Origin: BM506 sp031581485
GTDB lineage: Bacteria > Desulfobacterota > Desulfobulbia > Desulfobulbales > SURF-16
Length of the DNA: 64,000 nt
NCBI GenBank assembly: GCA_031581485.1
Contig: JAVLBA010000001.1
Location: forward strand, 1 to 64,000
Direction of reading: 5' to 3'
Shown here piece by piece: positions 53,273 to 61,811 of this stretch; within the stretch, counting starts at the first letter, position 1, and every line of letters starts with the position of its first letter. A program made the translations under genes and the position numbers. Below the pieces are notes generated by a model, which was not told where the DNA came from, ran no database searches, and saw only the letters and a list, made by a program, of their open reading frames with translations.

Positions 53273-54277
53273 TTGTTTATCAATCCCGCGATTATCGGTC
53301 TTACAGCTGCATCATTGCTGGTCTCAGGAGTTACCATCTACGCCTCGATTATCGGCGCGGTGATCATCCGCTCATGGGACATCAACAGTGGCAGTGAAAG
53401 GCAGCTCCAGCTCGAAAGAAAGACCTATCTGATCTCAACTGTCCTCAGCTACGTTCTGGTGTGTGAACTCCTCTCCCTGCTCCTGTTTGTCGTCAACGCC
53501 GACACTATGCACAGCCTGTTTACCGGTGCTATGTGTGCGGCCGGCACCCTTTATGCCAACAGTTATGGCTACCCGACCCTGTTGACTAAAATTGCCGTCT
53601 GCATCATGTCAGGAGTCTGGTTGATTGTTAATCATGTTGACAACCGGGCCTATGACTACCCGCTGATAAAATTTAAATATGGATTTCTCCAGCTGATCAC
53701 CGTCATCATTATCCTGGAAGCCGTCCTCCAGATAAATTATTTTATGGCCCTGGATCCTGAAATAATTACCTCCTGCTGCGGCACCCTGTTCAGCGGTGAA
53801 GCCGACACCCTGACCGGCGAATTGGCCCACCTCTCCCCCCTTACCGCTAAAATGTCCTATTATCTGACCCTCACAGGCACCTTCACTGCCGGGGCCTGGT
53901 TTTTGTTGAGGGGCAGGGGGGCGTTGATCTTTTCCTTCTTTAATTCTCTGCTTTTTTTTGTCTCCCTGGCCGCGATAATCTCCTTTATCTCTCTCTATTT
54001 CTATGACCTGCCCACCCATCACTGCCCCTTCTGCATTTTACAAAAGGAATATCATTATGCCGGCTACATTCTCTACCTGGCACTTTTTACGGCCACCATT
54101 GCTGGTGGGGGGATTGCGGCACTTGCCCCCTTCACAGGGCATAAATCCCTGGAAATGATTTTACCAAGAGTTCAACGAAAACTTTGCCTTCTTGCCATGA
54201 TCGGCCATGCAGTTTTTGCCACACTGTGCACGTACCAGGTACTGTTTTCTGATTTAAAACTGGGCGGCTACTCCTGA
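53273..54277 (+). CDS. Polytopic membrane protein with paired cysteines
   Basis: No named family was recognised. The protein has 334 residues from a TTG with TAGG upstream and about eight membrane helices. Cys168-Cys169 lie in an outer loop (ITSCCGTLF), and THHCPFC at 248-254 is followed by ILQKEYHYAGY; His and Cys residues there could bind copper or form a redox disulfide, as in DsbB/VKOR-like proteins. It follows the ABC ATPase gene by 15 nt. A decayed copy of its 3' end lies downstream. Confidence 0.75.
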   Translation: MFINPAIIGLTAASLLVSGVTIYASIIGAVIIRSWDINSGSERQLQLERKTYLISTVLSYVLVCELLSLLLFVVNADTMHSLFTGAMCAAGTLYANSYGYPTLLTKIAVCIMSGVWLIVNHVDNRAYDYPLIKFKYGFLQLITVIIILEAVLQINYFMALDPEIITSCCGTLFSGEADTLTGELAHLSPLTAKMSYYLTLTGTFTAGAWFLLRGRGALIFSFFNSLLFFVSLAAIISFISLYFYDLPTHHCPFCILQKEYHYAGYILYLALFTATIAGGGIAALAPFTGHKSLEMILPRVQRKLCLLAMIGHAVFATLCTYQVLFSDLKLGGYS

Positions 54278-54596
54278 CGCCATTCTTGTCGCCATAATCT
54301 GCTTCATCCCTCTCTCTTTCTTAAGGAGTGCCGGCCTGGCACTCTGCACGGCAATCATGGCGGGGCCGTGAGATTGTGCGGCAAATTGCCCCATGGGCAA
54401 GGCGTAAATTCCTGACAATAATTCAAGCCAAGAGTTTAAGAAAAAAATTTGCCTTTATGTGTGGTGAAGGCCTACACTTTTCATAACGGCTGGTGCCTAC
54501 CAGACCCTGTTTTCTGAATTCAAAATGGACGAATATGAATGAAGTCCTAGAGCCATAGAGAGGGTGAAAAAAAAATCAATTCAGCAGGGGAGAATT
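54278..54596 (+). other. Intergenic region with a gene remnant
   Basis: About 320 nt between the polytopic protein gene and the cytochrome-barrel gene. Its second half holds the decayed 3' copy listed separately; the first half shows no gene, repeat or clear promoter. Confidence 0.5.
54427..54541 (+). pseudogene. Decayed duplicate of the polytopic protein's 3' end
   Basis: From CCAAGAGTTTAAG to the stop at 54539-54541 the DNA aligns with the last 115 nt of the upstream gene. The clearest part translates as AYQTLFSEFKMDEYE-stop against TYQVLFSDLKLGGYS-stop. A one-base shift breaks the frame in the middle, and nothing earlier in the gene is kept. It is best read as the tail of a former tandem paralogue. 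Confidence 0.65.
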
Positions 54597-54628
54597 ATGA
54601 AAACAAAGGGGAGGATTATGAAAACAAA
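54587..54628 (+). repeat. Tandem duplication of ribosome site and start codon
   Basis: Two adjoining 21-nt units (54587-54607 and 54608-54628) differ by one base. Each contains GGGGAG/GGGGAGG, a short spacer and ATGAAAACAAA. The duplication is in frame, giving the following gene two start sites 21 nt apart, each with its own ribosome site. Confidence 0.85.
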
Positions 54629-56243
54629 ACTAAATTCTTTTTGGGTATTGTTGGTAGTTCTGGCGGCAATTTTTTTCATGCAGACCAAGGCGGCATGGGC
54701 CCTGCCTGCTAACAGCCGGGTGTATCAGACCAGCTGTGTCACCTGCCACGATTCTCCTCCCAGGCTGAACGCCGTGGGCGAGGCCTTCCGCCTCAACGGT
54801 TATAAATTCCCGGACGACGAGACAAAGAGAAAACTGAAGCCGCTGCCCCTGGGTGATGAAGCTTACCAGCGCCTGTGGCCAGAGGCCATCTGGCCCGGCG
54901 AGAAGCCCGACTTCAATCCCATTTCCTTAGTGAGCATCTGGGCCCTGGAGTATCATGATAACCAGCCCATAGACCCGAAAACAGGTGAAGAGGGACCCAC
55001 CTACTCTATTGTGGCCCCCCATGAGATTGAGCTGGCATGGATGTCTCCTCTGGGCGATCATATCTCCGTTTATGGTGACGCCAGATTTATCCAGGAAGAC
55101 TGGGGCGGCACCGAAATGGATTCCTGGGTTGCCTTAAAGGCCTGGATCGAATTTGAGGACCTGTTCGGCATCGAGAATAAACTCAACTTGCGAGTCGGCT
55201 CGCTGGGGATGCACAGCATTCACCTGTTGACCGCCCGCAACGAGCACGCCATGGGTTTTCAGAACTATCTGATGAATACCTATCTGCTACCGGGCCTCTC
55301 CAAGAGTTCAAGAACTACGGTCGACGAGTATCCTCAGAGCGATATTGATGAAGTAGATTTCGACATCAGATCATGGGTGGGCAACAACTTTACCATTGGG
55401 CCCAAGGTCGGCATAGAGCTCAACGGCTTTACCCGCCATCTTGCCTATAATATCGGCGTGGTCAACGGCAAGACCGATGATCCCACCGACGGGGTCTTCT
55501 TCATGGGGTCCGGCTCCAACACGGGCCGCAAGGATTATTTTGCCAACCTGGCCATCAAGTTCGGCGGCCTTGGCTTTGACGCCTCCACCGGTGCCGAAGA
55601 GGAGGAGGACCCCTTTGCCGAAGAGACCGCGGTCAAAAAAGAAAGCGGTGACAGCCAGTTCTGGCGTGACGACAGTCTGACCGTCTCCTTTATGGGCTAT
55701 AGGGGCGAGGGGGCGACCGAGCTGATCTACTATTCCAACAGCGCAACGGCCATGTTCGCTACAGGCCAGGTAACTGAATACGTCAAGGAAGATTTCTGGC
55801 GCCTTGGTGTGGGCGCCATGTGGAAATTCAAAGATTTAACCGTGGAAGCCGCCCATATGTGGGGGCATCATGACAATCCTTACGGTGATCTCGATACCAG
55901 GCCGGACCCAAGCGTTGAGACCAGGGTCTGGCATGTGGGTGCGCATTATTATCTCTACCCCTGGCTGGTGCCCTTCGCCAGGTTTGAAGAGCTCAAATTC
56001 TTCGATCTGCCCGGCCAAGATGTCTTATTGCTTGATGTCGAACAAGACAGACAACTGGTTACGGTGGGGGCGAAAATGCAGATTCGCCCCAATATCCACC
56101 TCAATATCGAGGGCTATTATTACACGGATACCGGAGATGCCACGGTGGTCAACCCGGACAGTACTAAATATATCGGAGTTTCTGAGGAGGCGGTATATCT
56201 TAATGATGAAACAGTAATGATGATATTGCGGGCTGAGTTTTAA
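54618..56243 (+). CDS. Monoheme cytochrome fused to an outer-membrane beta barrel (Cyc2-like layout)
   Basis: The protein has 541 residues from the ATG at 54618 (548 from 54597). A signal peptide covers about 1-28. CVTCH at 40-44 binds one c-type heme and is followed by PPRLNAVGEAFRLNGY, a pattern like the N-terminus of Cyc2, the fused cytochrome-porin of iron oxidisers. The rest consists of alternating polar and hydrophobic strands (HEIELAWMSPL, ISVYGDARFI, LTVEAAHMW) and ends in Phe, as outer-membrane barrels do. A loop near residues 330-345 is very acidic. It may carry electrons through the outer membrane. Relation to true Cyc2 is unproven. Confidence 0.7.
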   Translation: MKTKLNSFWVLLVVLAAIFFMQTKAAWALPANSRVYQTSCVTCHDSPPRLNAVGEAFRLNGYKFPDDETKRKLKPLPLGDEAYQRLWPEAIWPGEKPDFNPISLVSIWALEYHDNQPIDPKTGEEGPTYSIVAPHEIELAWMSPLGDHISVYGDARFIQEDWGGTEMDSWVALKAWIEFEDLFGIENKLNLRVGSLGMHSIHLLTARNEHAMGFQNYLMNTYLLPGLSKSSRTTVDEYPQSDIDEVDFDIRSWVGNNFTIGPKVGIELNGFTRHLAYNIGVVNGKTDDPTDGVFFMGSGSNTGRKDYFANLAIKFGGLGFDASTGAEEEEDPFAEETAVKKESGDSQFWRDDSLTVSFMGYRGEGATELIYYSNSATAMFATGQVTEYVKEDFWRLGVGAMWKFKDLTVEAAHMWGHHDNPYGDLDTRPDPSVETRVWHVGAHYYLYPWLVPFARFEELKFFDLPGQDVLLLDVEQDRQLVTVGAKMQIRPNIHLNIEGYYYTDTGDATVVNPDSTKYIGVSEEAVYLNDETVMMILRAEF

Positions 56244-56253
56244 GAAAAAGAAT

Positions 56254-56322
56254 GAAGGTTGAAGTGGCGTGGGTACGCTACGCCACTTCAACCTTCAGCC
56301 TTCAACCTTCAACCTTCAACCT
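56254..56322. repeat. 17-bp inverted repeat and CCTTCAA heptad repeats
   Basis: GAAGGTTGAAGTGGCGT (56254-56270) and its exact complement (56280-56296) flank a 9-nt loop. From about 56286 the 7-nt unit CCTTCAA repeats about five times. It sits between the cytochrome-barrel gene and the cupredoxin gene and could stop or slow the transcript. The heptad suggests slippage growth. Confidence 0.8.
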
Positions 56323-56334
56323 TGAGAGCTGAGG

Positions 56335-57009
56335 ATGAGAATTGCTGCGCTTTATTTTTTGATGTTAGGGGCTGTTGCCCTCATGCTGCCGATGGTTTCC
56401 CTCGCCCAGGAAGAGTCCGGCTATGGCTCGGTGGGCGGCATCATCATGGTCTGGAAGACAATGGTTGAGACCACAGGCCCCAGAAACGCCAAAGATGTTA
56501 TCGTCTATCTGGAAAGCGACAAATCCTTTCCGCCGGTAACGGACAGACTCATACAGATGGATCAGAGGGGGTTGCTCTTTATCCCCCATGTCCTGGCCAT
56601 CCAGAAGGGCACCTCGGTTGAGTTCCTCAATAATGACTCGGAAAAACATAATGTCTTTTTCCTCTTTGACAAAACCGGCGAAACTCTGGATATCGGCACC
56701 TGGGAGAGGGGGCAAAGCGTGGTTCATACCTTTAACGAAACCGGCACAGTCATCACCCTGTGCAAGCTGCATCTGGAGATGGCGGCCAATATAATCATCC
56801 TGGATAATCCATATTATACCCATGCCGAGATTGACGGCGATAGCCAGCGGACCACATATCGTCTAGATAGAGTTCCGCCTGGAGAGTATGTCTTGAAAAC
56901 ATGGCATAAAAAACTGAAGATGAAAGGAGGTGAGGCCCCCATCAAGGTTGAGGCCGGGAAGATGACCAAGGTGAATATTGCCATTACCAAAAGACAGTAT
57001 GCCCACTAG
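56335..57009 (+). CDS. Secreted cupredoxin-domain protein
   Basis: The protein has 224 residues. A signal peptide covers about 1-24. A plastocyanin-like domain has type 1 copper ligands His105 (KHNVFF), Cys143, His146 and Met149 (CKLHLEM). A second small beta domain near residues 165-220 (YRLDRVPPGEYVLKTWHKK...KVEAGKMTKVNIAI) resembles carboxypeptidase-regulatory-like modules. It would be a soluble periplasmic electron carrier, able to link the outer-membrane cytochrome to the CuA proteins encoded next. Confidence 0.85.
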   Translation: MRIAALYFLMLGAVALMLPMVSLAQEESGYGSVGGIIMVWKTMVETTGPRNAKDVIVYLESDKSFPPVTDRLIQMDQRGLLFIPHVLAIQKGTSVEFLNNDSEKHNVFFLFDKTGETLDIGTWERGQSVVHTFNETGTVITLCKLHLEMAANIIILDNPYYTHAEIDGDSQRTTYRLDRVPPGEYVLKTWHKKLKMKGGEAPIKVEAGKMTKVNIAITKRQYAH

Positions 57010-57150
57010 CGGAACTCTCACACTGCAGGTAAGCCACATGTCAATGTAAACAGGCGTTTGAATAGTGGAAAAAAACGACCCTCTGTCCCCGTATCCTCCA
57101 ATGGATCCTTTTTTGACATGGCACTGTAAACTGAGTCTTATTTGCAGCTT

Positions 57151-59085
57151 ATGAAAAAATATATAAAATTACTGACAATCGGCTTGGCCATAGTGCTGAT
57201 TTGCGCCATGATCCCGGTACTGTTGGCAGAACCAGCACCCGAGGTCGGCCAGAAGAGGGACTTCTATATAAAGGCAGAGCTCTGGGAGTATTCCCCCCAT
57301 CGCATTGTGGTGGATCAGGGGGATGAAATTCGCCTCAGACTTGCCTCCAGGGATGTGGTCCATGGTTTTCACCTTGAAGACCACGGCATCGAGGCCACCA
57401 TCTTTCCCGGGAAAATCCCTTTTTATCTCCGCAACCCTGAGACAGAAGAAAAAGCCATCCAGGTTACGGAGACTTCATTTATAGCCGACCGCTGGGGCAA
57501 GTTTTTTTACCGGTGCTCGGTTACCTGCGGCACGTTGCACCCTTTCATGTTGGGCGAGTTGATTGTCCGGCCCAACTATCCATTTAAGGCCGCTGTCGGC
57601 GCGATGCTCGGGCTCCTTTTGGCCTCTTTCATCCTCATGTTCATGGATGCCAGGCAGCGGCCATCCCCTGACACATATGTCAGCCCGCCGCCCCCCTGGA
57701 GGCTGGACCTGTTGGCCAAGATACCTGGCCTCAGGAGGCTGCTTACCTTTAAAGGCCTGCCGTTCTCTCTTTATCTCCCTATTTTCGGCTGTCTGATCTT
57801 TTTTATCATTGCCGGTTTTTATGGCTCACCCATCGGCAACAAAAACATCAGTGTCACCGTTGTCTGGATTTTTTGGTGGTTCTTGCTCATCTGTTTCATG
57901 ATCCCCTTTGGCGCCAGAATATGGTGCATGGCCTGCCCCTTCCCTTTTCTGGGGGAGTGGCTGCAGAGGGGCAGACTGTTAGGCCCAAGCCGTGCAGACA
58001 CCCGCACCCAGCCCATGAGGGGCTTAAGGAAAAAATGGCCAAAAGCCCTTTCTAATATTTGGCTGCCGAACATCCTCTTTCTCTCCCTCTGCACCTTCAG
58101 TGCCATGCTGGTCACCCGTCCGATCACCACTGCTGTGGCGCTGGTGGGTCTCACCATCCTTGCCACGGCCATCCATTATATCTACCGCAAACGTACCTTC
58201 TGCAACTATATCTGCCCGGTAGGGGGGTGGATGAGCCTGTACAGCATGGCGGGCATGGTCGAGGTACGATCCCGGTCACCATTGCTTTGTGCCGGCTGCC
58301 GGACCAGGGCCTGCGTCAACGGCAATGAACGGGGCTGGAGCTGCCCTTGGTCCCAGAACCCCAGTAAGCAGAGCCTCAACAATCACTGCGGGTTATGCAT
58401 GGAGTGCATCAAATCCTGCGACAACAGCAATATGACGTTACAGGCTCGGCCCTTTTGTACTGATACCGACATCAAGGGCTATGATCAGGCCTGGATGGCC
58501 TTTATTATGATCACCCTCGCCCTGGTCTACAGTGCCACCTATCTCGGGCCTTGGGGATTTCTCAAGAGCTGGGCCAATGTCAGCGAGGTTCGTAATTTTC
58601 AGGGATTTGCAATTTTTGCCGGCACTCTTTGGTTTACTGCCTTGATTGGTTTTCCTGCTCTCTGGTTTGTTTTTGCCTGGCTCGGCAAGGTACTCGCCGG
58701 CCGGAAAAGTGTTCCCACCAGCAAACTCTTTGTCAAGTACTCGTATCTTCTGGTCCCCCTGGGTTTAACGGCCTGGATCTCTTTCAGTCTGCCGGCGGTG
58801 CTGGTAAATAATACCCATATAATTTCCAGCTTTTCAGACCCCATGGGCTGGGGCTGGGACCTTTTTGGCACCGCCCACATGGAGTGGAAACCGCTTTTCC
58901 CGCATTACATTGTCTATATTCAAATAAGTTCATTGTTAATCGGTCTGACCTTTTCCATGAAACGGGGCTACGAGATTGCGCAAAAAATTTATCCCGTGCC
59001 AAGTGAAGGAATAAGAAGCCTTATGCCCTTGGCAGCCTTGTGCACAGGAATCTCCATAATTTTGTTAAGAATTTTTGCGGGCTGA
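57151..59085 (+). CDS. CuA domain fused to a NapH/NosR-like membrane polyferredoxin
   Basis: The protein has 644 residues from the ATG at 57151. After an N-terminal helix, a periplasmic cupredoxin domain carries a full CuA set: His71, then CSVTCGTLHPFM with Cys122, Cys126, His130 and Met133. Then come about ten membrane helices. These hold the cysteine groups of NapH/NosR/CcoG proteins: CMACPFPF, CNYICPVGG, CAGCRTRACV and CGLCMECIKSC. Two to three [4Fe-4S] clusters are likely. It could exchange electrons between quinone or cytoplasmic donors and CuA. No oxidase subunit I is encoded. The next gene starts 4 nt after its stop. Confidence 0.82.
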   Translation: MKKYIKLLTIGLAIVLICAMIPVLLAEPAPEVGQKRDFYIKAELWEYSPHRIVVDQGDEIRLRLASRDVVHGFHLEDHGIEATIFPGKIPFYLRNPETEEKAIQVTETSFIADRWGKFFYRCSVTCGTLHPFMLGELIVRPNYPFKAAVGAMLGLLLASFILMFMDARQRPSPDTYVSPPPPWRLDLLAKIPGLRRLLTFKGLPFSLYLPIFGCLIFFIIAGFYGSPIGNKNISVTVVWIFWWFLLICFMIPFGARIWCMACPFPFLGEWLQRGRLLGPSRADTRTQPMRGLRKKWPKALSNIWLPNILFLSLCTFSAMLVTRPITTAVALVGLTILATAIHYIYRKRTFCNYICPVGGWMSLYSMAGMVEVRSRSPLLCAGCRTRACVNGNERGWSCPWSQNPSKQSLNNHCGLCMECIKSCDNSNMTLQARPFCTDTDIKGYDQAWMAFIMITLALVYSATYLGPWGFLKSWANVSEVRNFQGFAIFAGTLWFTALIGFPALWFVFAWLGKVLAGRKSVPTSKLFVKYSYLLVPLGLTAWISFSLPAVLVNNTHIISSFSDPMGWGWDLFGTAHMEWKPLFPHYIVYIQISSLLIGLTFSMKRGYEIAQKIYPVPSEGIRSLMPLAALCTGISIILLRIFAG

Positions 59086-59089
59086 CATT

Positions 59090-60262
59090 ATGAAAAGAGA
59101 GAAACTGGCCACTCTGAGTGTCATCTTCATTATCATTCTTGTCCCGGCTCTTGTGCTCTCGGCAATATGGTACAGAGAAGAACGCTTTCTGGCTGAGTAT
59201 CCAGCAGGGGTAAAGGTCTTTGATATTACCGGCGTTGCTGAAAACGGTGCCTTTACCCTGGATACGGTTAATGGCCTCAACTATTGGTGGAAGAAATTCC
59301 AGCCCATGCTCGTGCATGTGTTTGTGGGGGACCAGGTTGTTTTACGATTAACGACCGCCGATGTTGTTCACCAATTTTATGTACCAGCCCTGAACCTGGG
59401 CCCCGTAAATATAAAACCGGGTCATCCCGTCCAACTTGAGTTCCTGGCTGAAAAGCCCGGGGTCTACCAGTATTTCTGCACCTCCCTCTGCGGCAATTGC
59501 CATTTTTATATGAGCGGCTGGATTGTCATAACTCCGGTTGGAGAGACCGCCTTGACACCGCCACCGATCACCTGTCCCCTTTGCGTACCCGGCTATATCG
59601 AGCGGCCTGAGGATGATTTAATTGATCTCGGGGAATATCTTTATCTGCAAAAGGGGTGCAACACCTGTCACGGCAACGCAGGTATTGGCGGGGTAGAGAA
59701 TCTGAATTATGCCAAAAAGACGGTGCCGGCCCACAATGAAACAGCTAAAAAGCTTTTTCTGAAAGAGGAAGAAGATGCCGAGGCCTTTATTGATCTGATA
59801 AGCAAATATCCTGACCTGGAAAACCTGCCAGAGACCCCGGACATTCCGCGATTCCATCTGGTGTTGGCGAGATATCTAGCCACCAAAGAATTGGTAAAGA
59901 AAGGGTCGCCCGCCATAAAATTGGATGAAAATGGCCCTATGCCCCCTCTGCAGATGCCGGCTTGGGAGGCCCAGTTGCCGGACCGTGACATAGATGCCCT
60001 TCTCAGCTATTTTCTCACCCTGCAACCCTGGGAAGAAGCGGCTATGAAGGATGGAGACGAGCCCAGATTTACTGATGAGCCAAGCTTTGATGATGAGCCA
60101 AGCTTTGGAGATGAGCCGAACTTTGGAGATGAACCCGACTTTGGAGATGAACCGAATTTTGATGATGAGCCGGACTTTGGAGATGAACCGAACTTTGATG
60201 ATGAGCCGGACTTTGGGGATGATGAGGAAAAACCGGGCTCTGAAAAGAGTGCAGGTCCTTGA
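59090..60262 (+). CDS. CuA (COX2-like) and cytochrome c protein with acidic hexapeptide tail
   Basis: The protein has 390 residues. One membrane helix (8-26) anchors it outside. The COX2-type domain has the CuA set His94, Cys130, Cys134, His138 and Met141 (CTSLCGNCHFYM). CPLC at 162-165 is an extra pair. A cytochrome c domain follows with CNTCH at 190-194 and probable axial Met in PPLQMPAW. The C-terminus (323-376) is nine hexapeptides of the form DEPxFx. The oxidase catalytic subunit is missing from the region, so this looks like an electron carrier of another pathway. It overlaps the next gene. Confidence 0.82.
   Translation: MKREKLATLSVIFIIILVPALVLSAIWYREERFLAEYPAGVKVFDITGVAENGAFTLDTVNGLNYWWKKFQPMLVHVFVGDQVVLRLTTADVVHQFYVPALNLGPVNIKPGHPVQLEFLAEKPGVYQYFCTSLCGNCHFYMSGWIVITPVGETALTPPPITCPLCVPGYIERPEDDLIDLGEYLYLQKGCNTCHGNAGIGGVENLNYAKKTVPAHNETAKKLFLKEEEDAEAFIDLISKYPDLENLPETPDIPRFHLVLARYLATKELVKKGSPAIKLDENGPMPPLQMPAWEAQLPDRDIDALLSYFLTLQPWEEAAMKDGDEPRFTDEPSFDDEPSFGDEPNFGDEPDFGDEPNFDDEPDFGDEPNFDDEPDFGDDEEKPGSEKSAGP
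60056..60217 (+). repeat. Nine 18-bp tandem repeats encoding DEPxFx
   Basis: The unit is close to GATGAGCCNNACTTTGGA and is repeated nine times without gaps inside the cytochrome c/CuA gene. Residue 4 varies among R, S, N and D and residue 6 among T, D and G. The strong nucleotide likeness of neighbouring units suggests recent growth by slippage. Confidence 0.9.
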
Positions 60263-60630
60263 TGAAATATAAAATTTTCGCCGGAATTTTATTATGTGAG
60301 ATTCTACTCTTAACAACCCTGGCGGTCTCTGCCGCTATCTCCTCAACGAAGAGGGCTCCAGCCCTTGAGGCCAACCAGCAGCTGGTTGAAAACCTGATGC
60401 TCACTGACCTCTCGCTCTGGACCGAGACCAGCTACAGCAGGCACCCCTCGCAGGCCGATTTTTTTGCCCCCTTTCAAGATGCTCCCGGAGCCATTGAACG
60501 GTTCCCTGCTGGTTCACTGACCGCCCCTGCCGCGCTTTATAACATATCGCAAAGAGCGGCTTCCCGGCCAAACTCTCCCGGCCGGATCGCTGAAACAGAC
60601 TCCGATAATGAACAGGCGGCGAGAAAATGA
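60262..60630 (+). CDS. Small membrane-anchored protein, 122 residues
   Basis: No named family was recognised. The ATG at 60262 overlaps the preceding stop by one base, and its own stop overlaps the start of the FtsX-type gene, so it is firmly part of the operon. One N-terminal helix (YKIFAGILLCEILLLTTLAVSA) would anchor it. The outer part has the run TETSYSRHPSQADFFAPFQDAPGAIERFPAGS, rich in residues that are usually conserved, and no Cys after the anchor. It may be an accessory of the permease. Confidence 0.75.
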   Translation: MKYKIFAGILLCEILLLTTLAVSAAISSTKRAPALEANQQLVENLMLTDLSLWTETSYSRHPSQADFFAPFQDAPGAIERFPAGSLTAPAALYNISQRAASRPNSPGRIAETDSDNEQAARK

Positions 60631-61799
60631 AGATAGAAAAACACATCCGCATACTTGAGTTTGCCCTGTCGTCACTCTTCAGGCAGAAACTCAAGAACAT
60701 TATTATTATTCTGGCCTACACCTTAAATGTCTTCATCTTCTCGTCCGCTATTTTTTTCTCTGAATCCCTCAAGAATGAGGCGGTTACCTTACTGGAATAC
60801 TCGCCTGAACTCATTGTCCAGAGAATGAGAGGGGGACGGCATGAACTGGTGCCGCTGCAATATGCCGAAAAAATTAAAGAGATAAGAGGGGTGACGGCGG
60901 TCACCCCTCGGTACTGGGGATACCATTACGACCCGCCGGTCAATAACAACTACACATTTTTAGGTGCCGACCAGCTGCCCCCAGAGGTATTGGAAATGGT
61001 TGAAGGCTCCTTTTACGAGCAGGAGGGCAACGATTTATGCGTTATTGGCCAAGGTGTTGCAGACGCCCGCTTTGTAGACACAGAGGACATCATTCCGGTC
61101 CTGGGGGCTGACGGTGATCTGCATGCCTTAAGGGTGGCTGGAATATTTACGGCAAAATCAAACATACTGACCAATGATCTGGTGATCCTCAAAACGGCTG
61201 ATTTGAAAAAAATCTTTCTCATCCCCGATGATATGGCCACCGACCTGGTTGTTAAGGTCAGAAACGTCAACGAGGTCTCGACAATTGCCCGGAAGATTCA
61301 GGAGATGATGCCTGATAGCAGGCCCATTGAAAAATCACAGATTATCAAAACCTATGAAGCGATATTTTCCTGGCGGGGCGGCTTGATGGTGGCGATATTT
61401 TTCGGCTCCATAACCGCCTTTTCCATCCTGGCCTGGGACAAGGCCACCGGCCTCAGCGGCCAGGAGAGAAAAGATATAGGCATACTGAAGGCCATCGGTT
61501 GGGATACTTCCGACATTATTGAACTGAAATTCTGGGAAGGGTTTATCATCTCCAGCATGGCTTTTTTCCCCGGAATTATCTTCGCCCAGGCCCATATCTA
61601 TCTGTTGGACGGCCTTATTTTTTCTCCCCTGATGAAAGGCTGGTCCAGCATCTTTCCGCAAATAAATCTGGCGCCGCAAATTGAGATTTATCATCTTATT
61701 GTGATTATCTTCCTTACCATTATCCCTTATATAACAGCGACCCTGATCCCCTCCTGGAAAGCGGCAATCACCGATCCGGATATGATCATGAAGGGGTAA
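60627..61799 (+). CDS. FtsX/MacB-type ABC permease
   Basis: The protein has 390 residues. A first membrane helix near 25-45 is followed by a large outer domain (about 50-240, with VTAVTPRYWGYHYDPP), then three helices (FFGSITAFSILAW, FWEGFIISSMAFFPGIIF, LIVIIFLTIIPYITATLIP). The QERKDIGILKAIGWDTSDII segment is the FtsX coupling region. It needs an ATPase, most likely the one at 52589. Its place next to the DUF2318-like gene recalls the Campylobacter p19 iron-transport cluster, where FtsX permeases, an ATPase and a DUF2318 protein occur together. Confidence 0.88.
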   Translation: MKIEKHIRILEFALSSLFRQKLKNIIIILAYTLNVFIFSSAIFFSESLKNEAVTLLEYSPELIVQRMRGGRHELVPLQYAEKIKEIRGVTAVTPRYWGYHYDPPVNNNYTFLGADQLPPEVLEMVEGSFYEQEGNDLCVIGQGVADARFVDTEDIIPVLGADGDLHALRVAGIFTAKSNILTNDLVILKTADLKKIFLIPDDMATDLVVKVRNVNEVSTIARKIQEMMPDSRPIEKSQIIKTYEAIFSWRGGLMVAIFFGSITAFSILAWDKATGLSGQERKDIGILKAIGWDTSDIIELKFWEGFIISSMAFFPGIIFAQAHIYLLDGLIFSPLMKGWSSIFPQINLAPQIEIYHLIVIIFLTIIPYITATLIPSWKAAITDPDMIMKG

Positions 61800-61811
61800 G
61801 ATCCTGACAAA

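Noticed and set aside
60056..60217. Regular 18-bp repeats as a possible CRISPR-like array
   Set aside because: Units adjoin without spacers and encode an in-frame hexapeptide repeat.
59090..60262. Cytochrome c oxidase operon
   Set aside because: CuA subunit II-like proteins are present but no subunit I or III, and no heme A synthesis gene.
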